Part shown: one piece after another, positions 9,071-16,715 of the stretch
Position numbering within the stretch: the first letter of the stretch is position 1
Layout of the letters: every line of letters begins with the position of its first letter
From: Viridibacillus arenosi
GTDB lineage: Bacteria; Bacillota; Bacilli; Bacillales_A; Planococcaceae
DNA length: 64,000 bases
Direction of reading: 5' to 3'
Assembly: GCF_001955655.1 (NCBI RefSeq)
Contig: NZ_MSPW01000012.1
Location: forward strand, 62,001-126,000
Translations under genes and position numbers: made by a program
Notes under the pieces: model-generated
What the model saw: only the letters and a program-made list of their open reading frames with translations
The model's database searches: none
What the model was told of the DNA's origin: nothing

Positions 9071-9466
9071 CTAAAATGTTAATGTTGGAGAAGCATCTTT
9101 TGCAAATTCTAAGAATGTAACAGCTCCACCCACTTCAATCCCCTCAACGAAATCTACGATTTTTAAGCCCATAACATCCATTGTCATTTGACACCCTATG
9201 AATTTCACACCTAACTCTTGTGCCATTTCCACTAATTGAGGAATTGTCGGAACGTTTGCTTTTGCAAAACCTTCAGCCATGAACTCTTTTCCTTCTGGCA
9301 TTGATAAAGCTTGCATTGCTTGTTTATGAATTAAATTTAAGCCTTCAAATGTAAAAAAAATCGTGACTTCTTTCTCAGAAGCAGCTGCAGCTGTTGCAAT
9401 ATTAAATACTTTATAAGCATCGAAAAGACTACCATTACTTGCGATAATAGCTACTTTGTTTGACAT
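9071..9466 (-). CDS. DsrE/DsrF-family sulfur transfer protein
   Basis: 131 residues from the ATG at 9466, which follows GGAGGGAAAATCA; an ORF start at 9481 would include the binding site. The conserved cysteine lies in GCQMTMD (Cys92), the same C-x-M-T-M-D motif as in the second DsrE protein of this operon. DsrE proteins relay persulfide sulfur between TusA and rhodanese partners. It lies between the TusA-rhodanese fusion and the rhodanese-MBL gene, 18 bases after the former. Confidence 0.88.
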   Translation of the reverse strand: MSNKVAIIASNGSLFDAYKVFNIATAAAASEKEVTIFFTFEGLNLIHKQAMQALSMPEGKEFMAEGFAKANVPTIPQLVEMAQELGVKFIGCQMTMDVMGLKIVDFVEGIEVGGAVTFLEFAKDASPTLTF

Positions 9467-9484
9467 TGATTTTCCCTCCACAAA

Positions 9485-10036
9485 TTATATATTTTTTGTT
9501 AATTCACCTGTCCATGCTGTCATCCCAGGTAGTACGTTGTACACTTTATCAAATCCAGCGTTTGCTAACTTTTGTGCAGCCATATTACTACGTTTACCTG
9601 TTCGGCAAATCACATAAATTTCATTATCCATATCTAATTCTTTTAACCGTGCATCAAGCTCTCCAAATGGAATCGATATTGCACCTTCTATGTGACCGAA
9701 TGCGTATTCAACTTCTTCACGAACATCTAGGATTACTCCAGGTCGCTCTGTGATTTCTTCATTTGAAATGGTATATTCAAATATTTTTTCCACATTTATG
9801 TCATTTGAACATTTACGAATATAGTGATATAAGATTTCATTCTCTTCAATAGTACCAATATACTGATGTCCAATATTTCTTGCCCATGCAGCTAAATCTG
9901 CCTTTGATCCTTTATCTGTTGCTTGTACCTCAAGAATTTCACCATCTACTAAGTCAGCCATTGCTTTTTTCGTTTTGACGATTGGCATAGGGCAAGCAAG
10001 GCCTTTAGCATCTAATTTTATGTCTGCTTTTAACAT
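9485..10036 (-). CDS. yrkF: TusA-rhodanese fusion protein
   Basis: 183 residues. The N-terminal TusA domain (1-75) has LACPMPIV with Cys15; the C-terminal rhodanese domain (about 85-183) has the loop CRTGKRS with Cys144 and a GMTAW ending. Two persulfide carriers in one chain allow sulfur to pass internally from a persulfide donor to the next acceptor. It matches the B. subtilis YrkF architecture. A CstR-like palindrome lies 13 bases upstream of the ATG. Confidence 0.93.
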   Translation of the reverse strand: MLKADIKLDAKGLACPMPIVKTKKAMADLVDGEILEVQATDKGSKADLAAWARNIGHQYIGTIEENEILYHYIRKCSNDINVEKIFEYTISNEEITERPGVILDVREEVEYAFGHIEGAISIPFGELDARLKELDMDNEIYVICRTGKRSNMAAQKLANAGFDKVYNVLPGMTAWTGELTKNI

Positions 10037-10049
10037 CTCTTACACCTCC

Positions 10050-10065
10050 ATACCCATAGGGGTAT
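10050..10065. promoter_or_regulatory. CstR-like operator in front of yrkF
   Basis: ATACCCATAGGGGTAT is near-palindromic, with 12 of 16 positions symmetric, and shares TACC-N6-GGTA with the other sites. It lies between yrkE and yrkF, just upstream of the yrkF ribosome binding site. Confidence 0.65.
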
Positions 10066-10088
10066 TATTTATAATAAAAAAATATATT

Positions 10089-10565
10089 TTAGATGAATAA
10101 GTTAACATTGCCGTCTTCAGCATCTGCTAGGTACGCTGCAACGCCTGCATAATGTATTCCATCTATTAATTCCTCTTGTTGAAGTCCGAGTAGATCCATT
10201 GTCATCGTACAGGATACTAATTTAATATCTTGTTCCAGTGCCATATTAATCAATTGCGTCAATGTTAAGGCATTATGTTTGTTCATAACGTGCTTAATCA
10301 TTTTTGGACCCATACCCATCATTTGCATTTTTGATAAACCGAGTTGTTCTGCACCTCGTGGCATCATTTTGCCAAACATTTTTTCAAGGAAACCTTTCTT
10401 CACTTTTACACCTTCTTGTTTACGAAGTGCATTAATTCCCCAAAAGGTGTGGAAGATTGTTACTTCATGATCATATGCGGCTGCCCCATTTGCAATAATA
10501 TAAGCTGCCATCGCCTTGTCATAATCACCGCTAAATAATACGATTGTCGTTCTTTTCTTCTCCAT
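10089..10565 (-). CDS. yrkE: DsrE/F/DrsH-family sulfur transfer protein (YrkE-like)
   Basis: 158 residues, first intact gene of the sulfur operon. The conserved Cys119 lies in SCTMTMD. A Met- and Lys-rich insertion (about 55-95, including MFGKMMPRG and KMQMMGMGPKM) separates the two halves of the domain and may be a protein or membrane contact. It should accept persulfide sulfur and pass it to TusA domains. AAAGGAG precedes the ATG and a CstR-like palindrome covers 10579-10594. Confidence 0.9.
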   Translation of the reverse strand: MEKKRTTIVLFSGDYDKAMAAYIIANGAAAYDHEVTIFHTFWGINALRKQEGVKVKKGFLEKMFGKMMPRGAEQLGLSKMQMMGMGPKMIKHVMNKHNALTLTQLINMALEQDIKLVSCTMTMDLLGLQQEELIDGIHYAGVAAYLADAEDGNVNLFI

Positions 10566-10578
10566 TCCAAACTCCTTT

Positions 10579-10594
10579 ATACCACCAGGGGTAT
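10579..10594. promoter_or_regulatory. CstR-like operator in front of yrkE
   Basis: ATACCACCAGGGGTAT with the TACC-N6-GGTA pattern lies directly upstream of the yrkE ribosome binding site, where a repressor would control the intact part of the operon. Confidence 0.65.
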
Positions 10595-10602
10595 TATTTC
10601 TT

Positions 10603-10903
10603 TTAAAAAATAAATAGTCGCAAGCCTAAGTGACTTTTCCCGACTACATTTACTGCTTCCTTAAACACTTGATTTTTTTGAGTTGTCTTTATCCGCTCTT
10701 TTAATACATTTCAGAAGATTATCTGTCTCTGTAACTATTACACAAATTTTCACTAGAAACCAGAATGTACTGCCGTATGCTGTACGATTACCTACTTATA
10801 ACTCTTTCCTTCTTCCAACGTTCGAAGAAATGCAAGCACTTGAACTACTTCACTTCAATAAGTTTTAACCGATTACTCACTTTGTATCATAGTTCAAATT
10901 CAT
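10603..10903 (-). pseudogene. cstR: Degraded CsoR/CstR-family persulfide-sensing repressor
   Basis: On the minus strand, fragments of a CsoR-family protein appear in order but in different frames: MNLNYDTK then a stop (from 10903); LEEGKSYK, a stop, then VIVQHTAVHS (about 10818-10762); VIVTETDNLLKCIKRADKD (about 10742-10686); and QVFKEAVNVVGKS (about 10670-10633). These match the family pattern EEGKDCKDV-x3-Q, IVS-NL-x2-C and EAVNLLVKS. At least four in-frame stops and two or three frame changes are present. The first sensing Cys (DCKD) is replaced by Tyr; the second (LLKC) remains. It occupies the position of the operon repressor, ahead of yrkE. Confidence 0.75.
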
Positions 10904-10953
10904 ATACTCATACTTTCGCAAATCGCTGACAACTTTCTTACAAACACCATATT

Positions 10954-10969
10954 ATACCCCCATGGGTAA
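10954..10969. promoter_or_regulatory. CstR-like operator in front of the cstR pseudogene
   Basis: ATACCCCCATGGGTAA has the TACC-N6-GGTA pattern and lies 51 bases upstream of the old cstR start, where an autoregulatory operator and operon promoter would be expected. It is preserved although the repressor gene is not. Confidence 0.6.
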
Positions 10970-11174
10970 ACAGTCAACTAAAATATCTTGAAAGAGTTTA
11001 GCTTGATTAACCGTGGTTCTTATTCATTTCGGAATATTGAACTATCTTAAAATTATTTAATCCCCTTAGCTACTTAATACTATTTTTAGGTTAGGAATAT
11101 ACGGGGCAGTATTTATTAAAACATCTGATATGTATAGCTTAGTGCAACTATTATTCTACAGTATTGACATATTT

Positions 11175-11279
11175 CTAAGCATCTTCTTGAGGGATAATTC
11201 CATAAACCCCGTTAGCAATTTTAGAAAAGTTTATGAAGCATATCTGCTGATTTTCAAATAGCTCCAGACCGATAGTCAC
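11175..11279 (-). CDS. Possible small protein, 34 residues
   Basis: A GTG at 11279 preceded by TAAAGGAGGTACAAATGG, a very strong ribosome binding site, opens a frame reading MTIGLELFENQQICFINFSK and ending IIPQEDA. I do not recognise the sequence. There is almost no room for a minus-strand promoter between it and the divergent gene at 11332, which argues against it, and the ribosome site may instead be half of a regulatory hairpin. Low confidence. Confidence 0.25.
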   Translation of the reverse strand: MTIGLELFENQQICFINFSKIANGVYGIIPQEDA

Positions 11280-11288
11280 CCATTTGTA

Positions 11289-11323
11289 CCTCCTTTAATA
11301 AAGTAGTTAAGTATAGAAGGAGG
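11289..11323 (+). promoter_or_regulatory. Inverted repeat that can hide the ribosome binding site of the YqcI/YcgG gene
   Basis: CCTCCTT (11289-11295) is exactly complementary to AAGGAGG (11317-11323), the ribosome binding site of the gene starting with GTG at 11332. In the transcript the arms can pair across a 21-base loop. This could lower translation until it is opened, or could simply be two divergent ribosome sites. Confidence 0.4.
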
Positions 11324-11331
11324 CTTCTGAA

Positions 11332-12078
11332 GTGAAAGGTCTTTTAGAAAAACGCTGGATAGATGTACATTTTGAAACACTTCCATTATGGCAACAATCA
11401 GCTTTTACATCCTTCTCTTCCATGATTGCAGATGAAGACAATACGTATCCGTGTTTCCCAGCAAGACATGCATTTTTATCGAATTACCTTAGATTTAGTT
11501 TTGTAGGAGATCCTCGGGAACTAAGTTCTCTAAATGATCTTGCAAACTGCTTGAGGACGTATGGAAAATGTTCACGCGATTCAGGGAAAAATACCGCTTT
11601 AGCTATTTTCTTGGAAACACCAGAGGAAATTATTGAGGACTATGACTGGGAGGACTATCGCAAATTATTTTGGTCCATTTTAAATCAGCTGACAATATTT
11701 GATGAAAAAGATTGGCCAACAGATATGCCAATAGATCCCTCTCATCATAAATGGGCATTTTGTTTTGATGGAGAACCTTATTTTATTTTCTGTGCCACAC
11801 CTGCTCATAGATTACGAAAGAGTCGTCATTTCCCATCTCTTCTCATAGTATTTCAGCCACGTTGGGTGTTCGATGAAATTAACAACTCTACTGATAATGG
11901 ACTCAAAATGAGAAAGTTGATACGTAAACGCCTTGTTGCATATGATGGCATTTCAGTTCATCCTGATCTAAAATGGTATGGAAAAGAAGACAACCTTGAA
12001 TGGAAGCAATATTTTTTAAGCAATGATGATATTAGCGAATCCAAATGTCCTTTTATGAGTTTAAAAGGCAAATTGTGA
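11332..12078 (+). CDS. ycgG: YqcI/YcgG (GntA)-family protein, possible heme-dependent guanidine N-hydroxylase
   Basis: 248 residues, the usual family length. Family features are YPCFPARHAF (39-48), the FVGDPRE segment, HKWAFCFDGEPYFIFC (139-154) and ATPAHRLRKSRHFPSLLIVF. Characterised members include GntA of guanitoxin biosynthesis, a heme enzyme that N-hydroxylates a guanidino group; most members are uncharacterised. The start is GTG at 11332 after GAAGGAGG. It converges on an amino-acid permease and an arginine-deiminase-like gene, which fits a guanidino or arginine substrate. Family assignment is firm; the reaction is inference. Confidence 0.82.
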   Translation: MKGLLEKRWIDVHFETLPLWQQSAFTSFSSMIADEDNTYPCFPARHAFLSNYLRFSFVGDPRELSSLNDLANCLRTYGKCSRDSGKNTALAIFLETPEEIIEDYDWEDYRKLFWSILNQLTIFDEKDWPTDMPIDPSHHKWAFCFDGEPYFIFCATPAHRLRKSRHFPSLLIVFQPRWVFDEINNSTDNGLKMRKLIRKRLVAYDGISVHPDLKWYGKEDNLEWKQYFLSNDDISESKCPFMSLKGKL

Positions 12079-12103
12079 ATTCGCCCTAAATAAGTACCTT
12101 TTA

Positions 12104-13429
12104 TCAACCACTCTTTTTACTACTCCATTTTTTCGCCATTATAAATGTACAAATTCCTATTATGACTATGAAGAGCAGACTCACATATAATCCGAGTCTG
12201 CTTGTTTTTTCACCTAACGTACCTGATATTGTTATAACGATCAACAGCATTCCAATAATTGTTTTCACTCGTTCCCATAGCGACACTTTCATTAGCTTCG
12301 TATAAGTCACTAAAATGAATAACCAATTATACAGGAGCATCAAACCAGCAGCTGTTATCATGTATTCAAAAATCTTCTCTGGCAGCAAAAAGCCAATGAT
12401 AATGGTTATGAGCAAGCCACCAGCTAAAAAAAGAAATGCAGGTAACGGTATTTTCATTTTCCCTTTTTTCGCTAGGAAAGCAGGTGCATCATGATCTTCT
12501 GCAAGCGAAGTTAATATTGTCAGTACTCCGTACAATGAGGCAACCATCGTTGAAAAACCAGCTATTATCAGAATTCCATTGAAGACGTCCATCACATATG
12601 GGAGCTGAAAATTTTCAAGAGCTGTAATAAATGGACTTTCTTCTACTTTGAATTTTTCCCAAGAAATGAGTGTCAAAGCAAGAGCAATGGACAAAATATA
12701 GATGACGGTCAGTACAATTATCATAATTTTTCCGGCTTTAGGTGCTTCTTTGGAATCTTTTAAATCAATAGCTAAAAGGCCCATTACTTCAATTCCACCG
12801 TAAGCATAAAATGTATAGAGTAGCGCAAGCCAAATCCCTCTATAGCCCTCTGAAAAGAAGTTCTTATAGTTATCTAAAAACAAATTAACGTCACCCGTTT
12901 GACTAGTCATCCCTCTGCTCAAAAGGATCACGGCAACAATGATGAACATGACTATAGCTGCCATTTTCATCAATCCAAAAATGTTTTGAAATTTTTCAAA
13001 CCCTTTCATGCCTGTAAGAATAACCAATAACCCTAGTACAGCGTAAATGGATGTTCCGATCCAAAGAGGTAAAGATGTAAACCAAAACTGCGTAAATATC
13101 CCTAACGCCATAAGTTGACTTCCCATAATGAGCATTTCTGAAAGTAAATATACCCATCCATTACTAAAGCCAGCCCACCTTCCAAAAGCTTTCTTAGCAT
13201 ATGATTGGAAAGATCCTTTATCAAGATGCACTACAGACATTTTCGATAGTGCATCGTAAACGATGTAAGTTCCGATTGCAGCTAAAATAAAGGGAATTAA
13301 TACAGCAGGTCCACTTTTCTCAATGGCTATACTTGAACCAAGAAAAAAACCTGTTCCTATCGTACATCCTACTCCAAGAAGAGATAACTGCCACCATGAC
13401 ATAAGGTCTTTCTTTATTTTTGATCCCAT
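12104..13429 (-). CDS. APC-superfamily amino acid permease
   Basis: 441 residues with twelve predicted membrane segments. The N-terminal GVGCTIGTGFFLGSSIAIEK is the unwound helix 1 of APC transporters, and the FYAYGGIEVMGLLAIDLKDS segment is helix 6. It should move an amino acid across the membrane; the substrate cannot be read off. The ATG at 13429 is spaced 8 bases from AGGGG, better than the GTG at 13438. It follows the arginine-deiminase-like gene by about 35 bases, suggesting an operon, and its end faces the YqcI/YcgG gene. B. subtilis ycgG is, as I recall, also next to an amino-acid transporter (ycgH). Confidence 0.85.
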   Translation of the reverse strand: MGSKIKKDLMSWWQLSLLGVGCTIGTGFFLGSSIAIEKSGPAVLIPFILAAIGTYIVYDALSKMSVVHLDKGSFQSYAKKAFGRWAGFSNGWVYLLSEMLIMGSQLMALGIFTQFWFTSLPLWIGTSIYAVLGLLVILTGMKGFEKFQNIFGLMKMAAIVMFIIVAVILLSRGMTSQTGDVNLFLDNYKNFFSEGYRGIWLALLYTFYAYGGIEVMGLLAIDLKDSKEAPKAGKIMIIVLTVIYILSIALALTLISWEKFKVEESPFITALENFQLPYVMDVFNGILIIAGFSTMVASLYGVLTILTSLAEDHDAPAFLAKKGKMKIPLPAFLFLAGGLLITIIIGFLLPEKIFEYMITAAGLMLLYNWLFILVTYTKLMKVSLWERVKTIIGMLLIVITISGTLGEKTSRLGLYVSLLFIVIIGICTFIMAKKWSSKKSG

Positions 13430-13463
13430 CAGGGTCACCCCTATACATTTATTGCTAAGTGTA

Positions 13464-14411
13464 TTATTTTAATGATTTCCGTCTAAGAGGCAGTGTCATA
13501 CAGCGAATGCCTCCTCCACCTTTCTCTAACTCTGTTACCTCAATTTCAATAATTTTCTTCTTTTGCAATTTAGGATGATTTTTGATCATCTGCTTATGTG
13601 CTTGTTTGCTTATTAATAATGTTTCTGGATCTATGTTAAGAAAATTAATATCAGGAATAGTGTTATATTTATCTAGCCAGTTCACCTCAAATCCATGACG
13701 TTTTAAAAATTGTTCTGGCATTTCAAATCGAGATGAATTCTCTGTCAAAACATTTATAGGTAAATAGCACACGAAGCTCTTTGCTATGAGTAAATCCTCG
13801 TTTGCTACATTACAATTCATATCCAAATGAAGCGTATCGGACCTACGAGGCAAATCAATTATTCCTATTTCAGAAAAACCAGCACTAAAAATCTTTCCCT
13901 TAATTTTTTCCACACTTTCTTTACTTGTCCGCATCCCAATATTTATTAACACAGCATCTCGATTAAGAATTAGAACATCGCCAAATTCTAGTGCTCTCAC
14001 ATTATCATTTTCATGTAATAAAAAGGTTTTTGGAAACCATTTTTCCATTAGCGAATGTGCTTGTACATACTCTGGACGCCTCATCGATACCCCTGCTTCT
14101 CCTGGTAAAATGATATCTCCAAACACACATGCAAGATCCCGTACAAAATAACGATTAAGCAGCTGATCACTTAAGTTTCGTTCATCTTGCGATAGCTCCT
14201 CTGAATAATCGATGACCTTAATTCCTCTATTCTCTAAGGTATATTTGAACTCCATGAAATTTTGTTGTGCTTTTGCATGATTAACAGAAGAGCTCCACCC
14301 TACATACTCAGCAGTTTTTAATTTTGGTACCTCTAACTTAGATGGTGAACAAAGCAAAACAACTTCAAGCTCTTCATGCTCTGACCAACAATTAGGTTGA
14401 AATGATAACAT
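13464..14411 (-). CDS. Arginine deiminase/DDAH-like guanidino hydrolase (amidinotransferase fold)
   Basis: 315 residues from the ATG at 14411, which follows GGGAG with 9-base spacing; the frame is open to 14474. Catalytic signatures of the guanidino-group-modifying superfamily are present: FVRD (89-92), EFGD (142-145), a tight RTS turn near 161, HLD with the general-base His195, and GGIRCMT with nucleophile Cys304. Such enzymes cleave free or N-substituted arginine to citrulline plus ammonia or an amine. First gene of a two-gene unit with an amino-acid permease, so it may act on an imported guanidino amino acid. It is not clearly a classical ArcA or agmatine deiminase; substrate unknown. Confidence 0.8.
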   Translation of the reverse strand: MLSFQPNCWSEHEELEVVLLCSPSKLEVPKLKTAEYVGWSSSVNHAKAQQNFMEFKYTLENRGIKVIDYSEELSQDERNLSDQLLNRYFVRDLACVFGDIILPGEAGVSMRRPEYVQAHSLMEKWFPKTFLLHENDNVRALEFGDVLILNRDAVLINIGMRTSKESVEKIKGKIFSAGFSEIGIIDLPRRSDTLHLDMNCNVANEDLLIAKSFVCYLPINVLTENSSRFEMPEQFLKRHGFEVNWLDKYNTIPDINFLNIDPETLLISKQAHKQMIKNHPKLQKKKIIEIEVTELEKGGGGIRCMTLPLRRKSLK

Positions 14412-14636
14412 GTGGATCCACTCCCTTTTGTACATATCTTCCTTATTGTTAGCACTCTGAATGGGATTATGCATATGGATTGGCGCAATCTTCTATTAGT
14501 ATAGAAGCAAGTAAAACTTTTAAAGAGAACGTATTATTTGATGAAATTTTAAAACACAGTTTTTTCATTAATAACTATTAATATATTGCATAATTATGTA
14601 TAATAAGTAAAATATAACTTATGTAAAGGTAATTAG

Positions 14637-14969
14637 ATGAAGAAAATTATTATTGGTCTTTTAGTGGCAAGCGTATTAACATTCGGAGTAGTTACACCCA
14701 TTTCAATTAATGGACAAAATGTAGCATACGCGAAATCAAAAGTAACAATAACAAAAAAAGAATTCAATAAAATTAGAAATGGCATGTCTTATAAGAGTGT
14801 AAAGAAAATCGTTGGTGGTAAAGGAGAATTAATTTCCGAGGTTGGCCAAAAAGGAGAGCCATATTATACTTATATGATAATGTATTATGGTAAAGATGGA
14901 ATATCAAATGCTAACTTTACATTTCAAGGCGGGAAATTACAAATGAAAGCACAATTTTTATTAAAATAA
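14637..14969 (+). CDS. Secreted DUF3862-like protein
   Basis: 110 residues. A signal peptide (MKKIIIGLLVASVLTFGVV, cleavage probable after VAYA at about 32) is followed by one small domain, ITKKEFNKIRNGMSYKSVKK then IVGGKGELISE and a second beta half ending FQGGKLQMKAQFLLK. The GMSYKSVKKIVGG motif is typical of DUF3862 and related BLIP/SmpA-like two-layer folds in Bacillaceae. It is monocistronic, with a terminator after it. Function unknown; probably stays at the cell surface or is released. Confidence 0.75.
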   Translation: MKKIIIGLLVASVLTFGVVTPISINGQNVAYAKSKVTITKKEFNKIRNGMSYKSVKKIVGGKGELISEVGQKGEPYYTYMIMYYGKDGISNANFTFQGGKLQMKAQFLLK

Positions 14970-14982
14970 TAGAATAATATAT

Positions 14983-15021
14983 ATTAAAAACCCCTTCTCA
15001 TAGAGTTGGGGTTTTTAATTG
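14983..15021 (+). terminator. Terminator of the DUF3862 gene
   Basis: TAAAAACCCC and GGGGTTTTTA pair around TTCTCATAGAGTT (14985-15018). The stem has A and T tracts on both sides, so it can also stop minus-strand transcription from the convergent oxidoreductase gene. Confidence 0.8.
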
Positions 15022-15104
15022 GGAAGATCAAAATGTCGACTCTACCCAATTGGTTATTTCGACGCCATTTCTTAGATTTAGGGTTAATTGATGTGTACTC
15101 TCTT

Positions 15105-16454
15105 TTATATCCACCTCTTATAAGGAGGGATACTTTGAGGGAAATTAAATACATTGAATGCATCATATTTTGTTTTTACTTCTCGAAGGCGTCTAAAATT
15201 ATTTCCATAGTACGTTATCGGCCAATTTTTAATATATAGATCTGGAAAATTTACATAGTCGCCATCTGTAAAGGGAGATAATGTGTTTCTTACTTCTTCT
15301 ACCCACCTAATATTTTGCTTTTCTTCTTCTGGATTTTCCCATGTAGTAAGGTACTCTTGAGCAATGATCGCATTCCTATAAAAATAAGCCGTATCATATG
15401 AAGCGATTTTGCCTACTGCTCCACCCAGAGATTGATGCCAAATGCTCGAATTTCTATTTGGAGCGTTTGCTAATAAATGCTTCATCCTATTGATTGCTCT
15501 AAGTGGAAAAGGTTTTTTAATAAAGGAACCTGATCTCTTACGAAGTGCTGGTTGGTTTCCACTTGGTACGTCAAAGAATCTGACCGCTTCAATATATGGA
15601 ACTTCCTTTACCCATACATTTGTTGGTGAGCCGGCAGAGGTAATAGGCTTTAATAATTTCTTTAACTTGGAGGTAGAACCAACAAATATGCCTTGAGAAA
15701 TGATTTCTCCCGCTTCTTTTGATTTTAATTCAATCTGCGAAGTTAATTTTTCGTCCGTTTGGGGTGCCCACTTTTGCCAAGCATCAAAGGCAACTTCAAG
15801 ATCCTCCCACTTCCATGAAACAGAGAATAGAGATACATTTGAAATAGGATGCAGTTTAAATGTAAGGGACGTGACAATACCAAAGTTACCCCCTCCTCCC
15901 CCGCGACAAGCCCAAAATAGATCCCTGTTTTCATTTTTATTTGCTTTAATCAGTTCTGCGCCTTTATGTCCATCTGCTCTTACCATTTCAATTTCAATCA
16001 GATTATCACAAGTAAGTCCGAATGGGCGTGATAACATACCTATTCCTCCACCGAGTGTCAGGCCAACGATGCCCACACTACCTTCTGTCCCTGCAGGTAT
16101 GGTCAGGCCGTATTTCCATAGTTTTTTATATACTTTTCCTAAATCAGCACCGGCAGCTATTTTTGCCGTCATTGCTTCCTGGTCAACCTTAATTTTATTC
16201 ATTTCACTGACATCAATGATCAAGCCATTATTGATTAATGAAAAATTCTCATAACTATGTCGACCACTTCGTATCCGGAATGGTTCGTTATTTTCTCTTA
16301 CCCACCTCAATGCATTTAATACGTCTGCCGTCTTTTGACAGAATACGATTTTACTCGGGAATTTTGGAATGCTTAAGTTGTTATTTATTCTTGCCTGTTC
16401 ATAGTCAGGATCATCAGGGGTAACAATTCGGCCTGTGAGCTCAGTATTAGCCAA
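15105..16454 (-). CDS. FAD-linked oxidoreductase of the berberine-bridge (BBE) family
   Basis: 449 residues. The N-terminal FAD_binding_4 domain contains RIRSGRHSYENFSLINNGLI, whose His is the covalent flavin attachment residue. AGTEGSVGIVGLTLGGGIGM and CRGGGGGNFGIVT bind the FAD pyrophosphate. The C-terminal BBE domain has NFRRLREVKTKYDAFNVFNF. The Cys of bicovalent members is replaced: the loop reads GTEGSVGIVG rather than containing CP-x-VG, so attachment is probably through His only. Similar to B. subtilis YgaK/CotQ. The start is TTG at 16454 after AAAGGAGTTATGAG. Substrate unknown. Confidence 0.85.
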   Translation of the reverse strand: MANTELTGRIVTPDDPDYEQARINNNLSIPKFPSKIVFCQKTADVLNALRWVRENNEPFRIRSGRHSYENFSLINNGLIIDVSEMNKIKVDQEAMTAKIAAGADLGKVYKKLWKYGLTIPAGTEGSVGIVGLTLGGGIGMLSRPFGLTCDNLIEIEMVRADGHKGAELIKANKNENRDLFWACRGGGGGNFGIVTSLTFKLHPISNVSLFSVSWKWEDLEVAFDAWQKWAPQTDEKLTSQIELKSKEAGEIISQGIFVGSTSKLKKLLKPITSAGSPTNVWVKEVPYIEAVRFFDVPSGNQPALRKRSGSFIKKPFPLRAINRMKHLLANAPNRNSSIWHQSLGGAVGKIASYDTAYFYRNAIIAQEYLTTWENPEEEKQNIRWVEEVRNTLSPFTDGDYVNFPDLYIKNWPITYYGNNFRRLREVKTKYDAFNVFNFPQSIPPYKRWI

Positions 16455-16590
16455 CTCATAACTCCTTTCTCAAAGAAGATAGTGCACATGTAACATACTA
16501 TGCAAAACCTTTGAGAAAGATATTTCCTTAGAAAGGCTCCCACATGAACTGTGGCTACAATAAATTCTCATCTTCAAGCATCATTTTAAA

Positions 16591-16625
16591 GGTTCCTAAA
16601 AATTGTAAGACTCTCTTTAGGAACC
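16591..16625 (-). terminator. Inverted repeat, probable terminator of a gene remnant
   Basis: GGTTCCTAAA and TTTAGGAACC form a 10-bp perfect stem around AATTGTAAGACTCTC. On the minus strand it follows, and overlaps the stop of, the remnant reading frame at 16617-16715. The T tract after it is weak. Confidence 0.5.
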
Positions 16626-16715
16626 TAGTTCTGTAAGTTTGCCCTGCTTATTGCTTAGTAAGAATACTATCAGTGCTATGACCAAAAATGCAGTGATACA
16701 GCCTAATAGCACCAC
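16617..16715 (-). pseudogene. C-terminal remnant of a transporter-like membrane protein
   Basis: The minus strand encodes VVLLGCITAFLVIALIVFLL followed by SNKQGKLTELGS and a stop: one membrane helix plus a short polar tail, the usual end of MFS-type transporters. An in-frame TGA lies just upstream of the preserved part and there is no plausible full-length gene. It ends in an intact hairpin. The original family cannot be named. Confidence 0.4.

Noticed and set aside
10683-10868. A 61-codon plus-strand frame
   Set aside because: It is antisense to the cstR pseudogene, has no ribosome site and shows no protein-like features.
11257-11283. ATG at 11283 with a good ribosome site, giving MGDYRSGAI
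   Set aside because: Only nine codons; the longer GTG frame in the same place is the better candidate.
15700-16254. A 184-codon plus-strand frame
   Set aside because: It lies entirely antisense to the BBE-family oxidoreductase; its low-complexity composition mirrors the coding strand.
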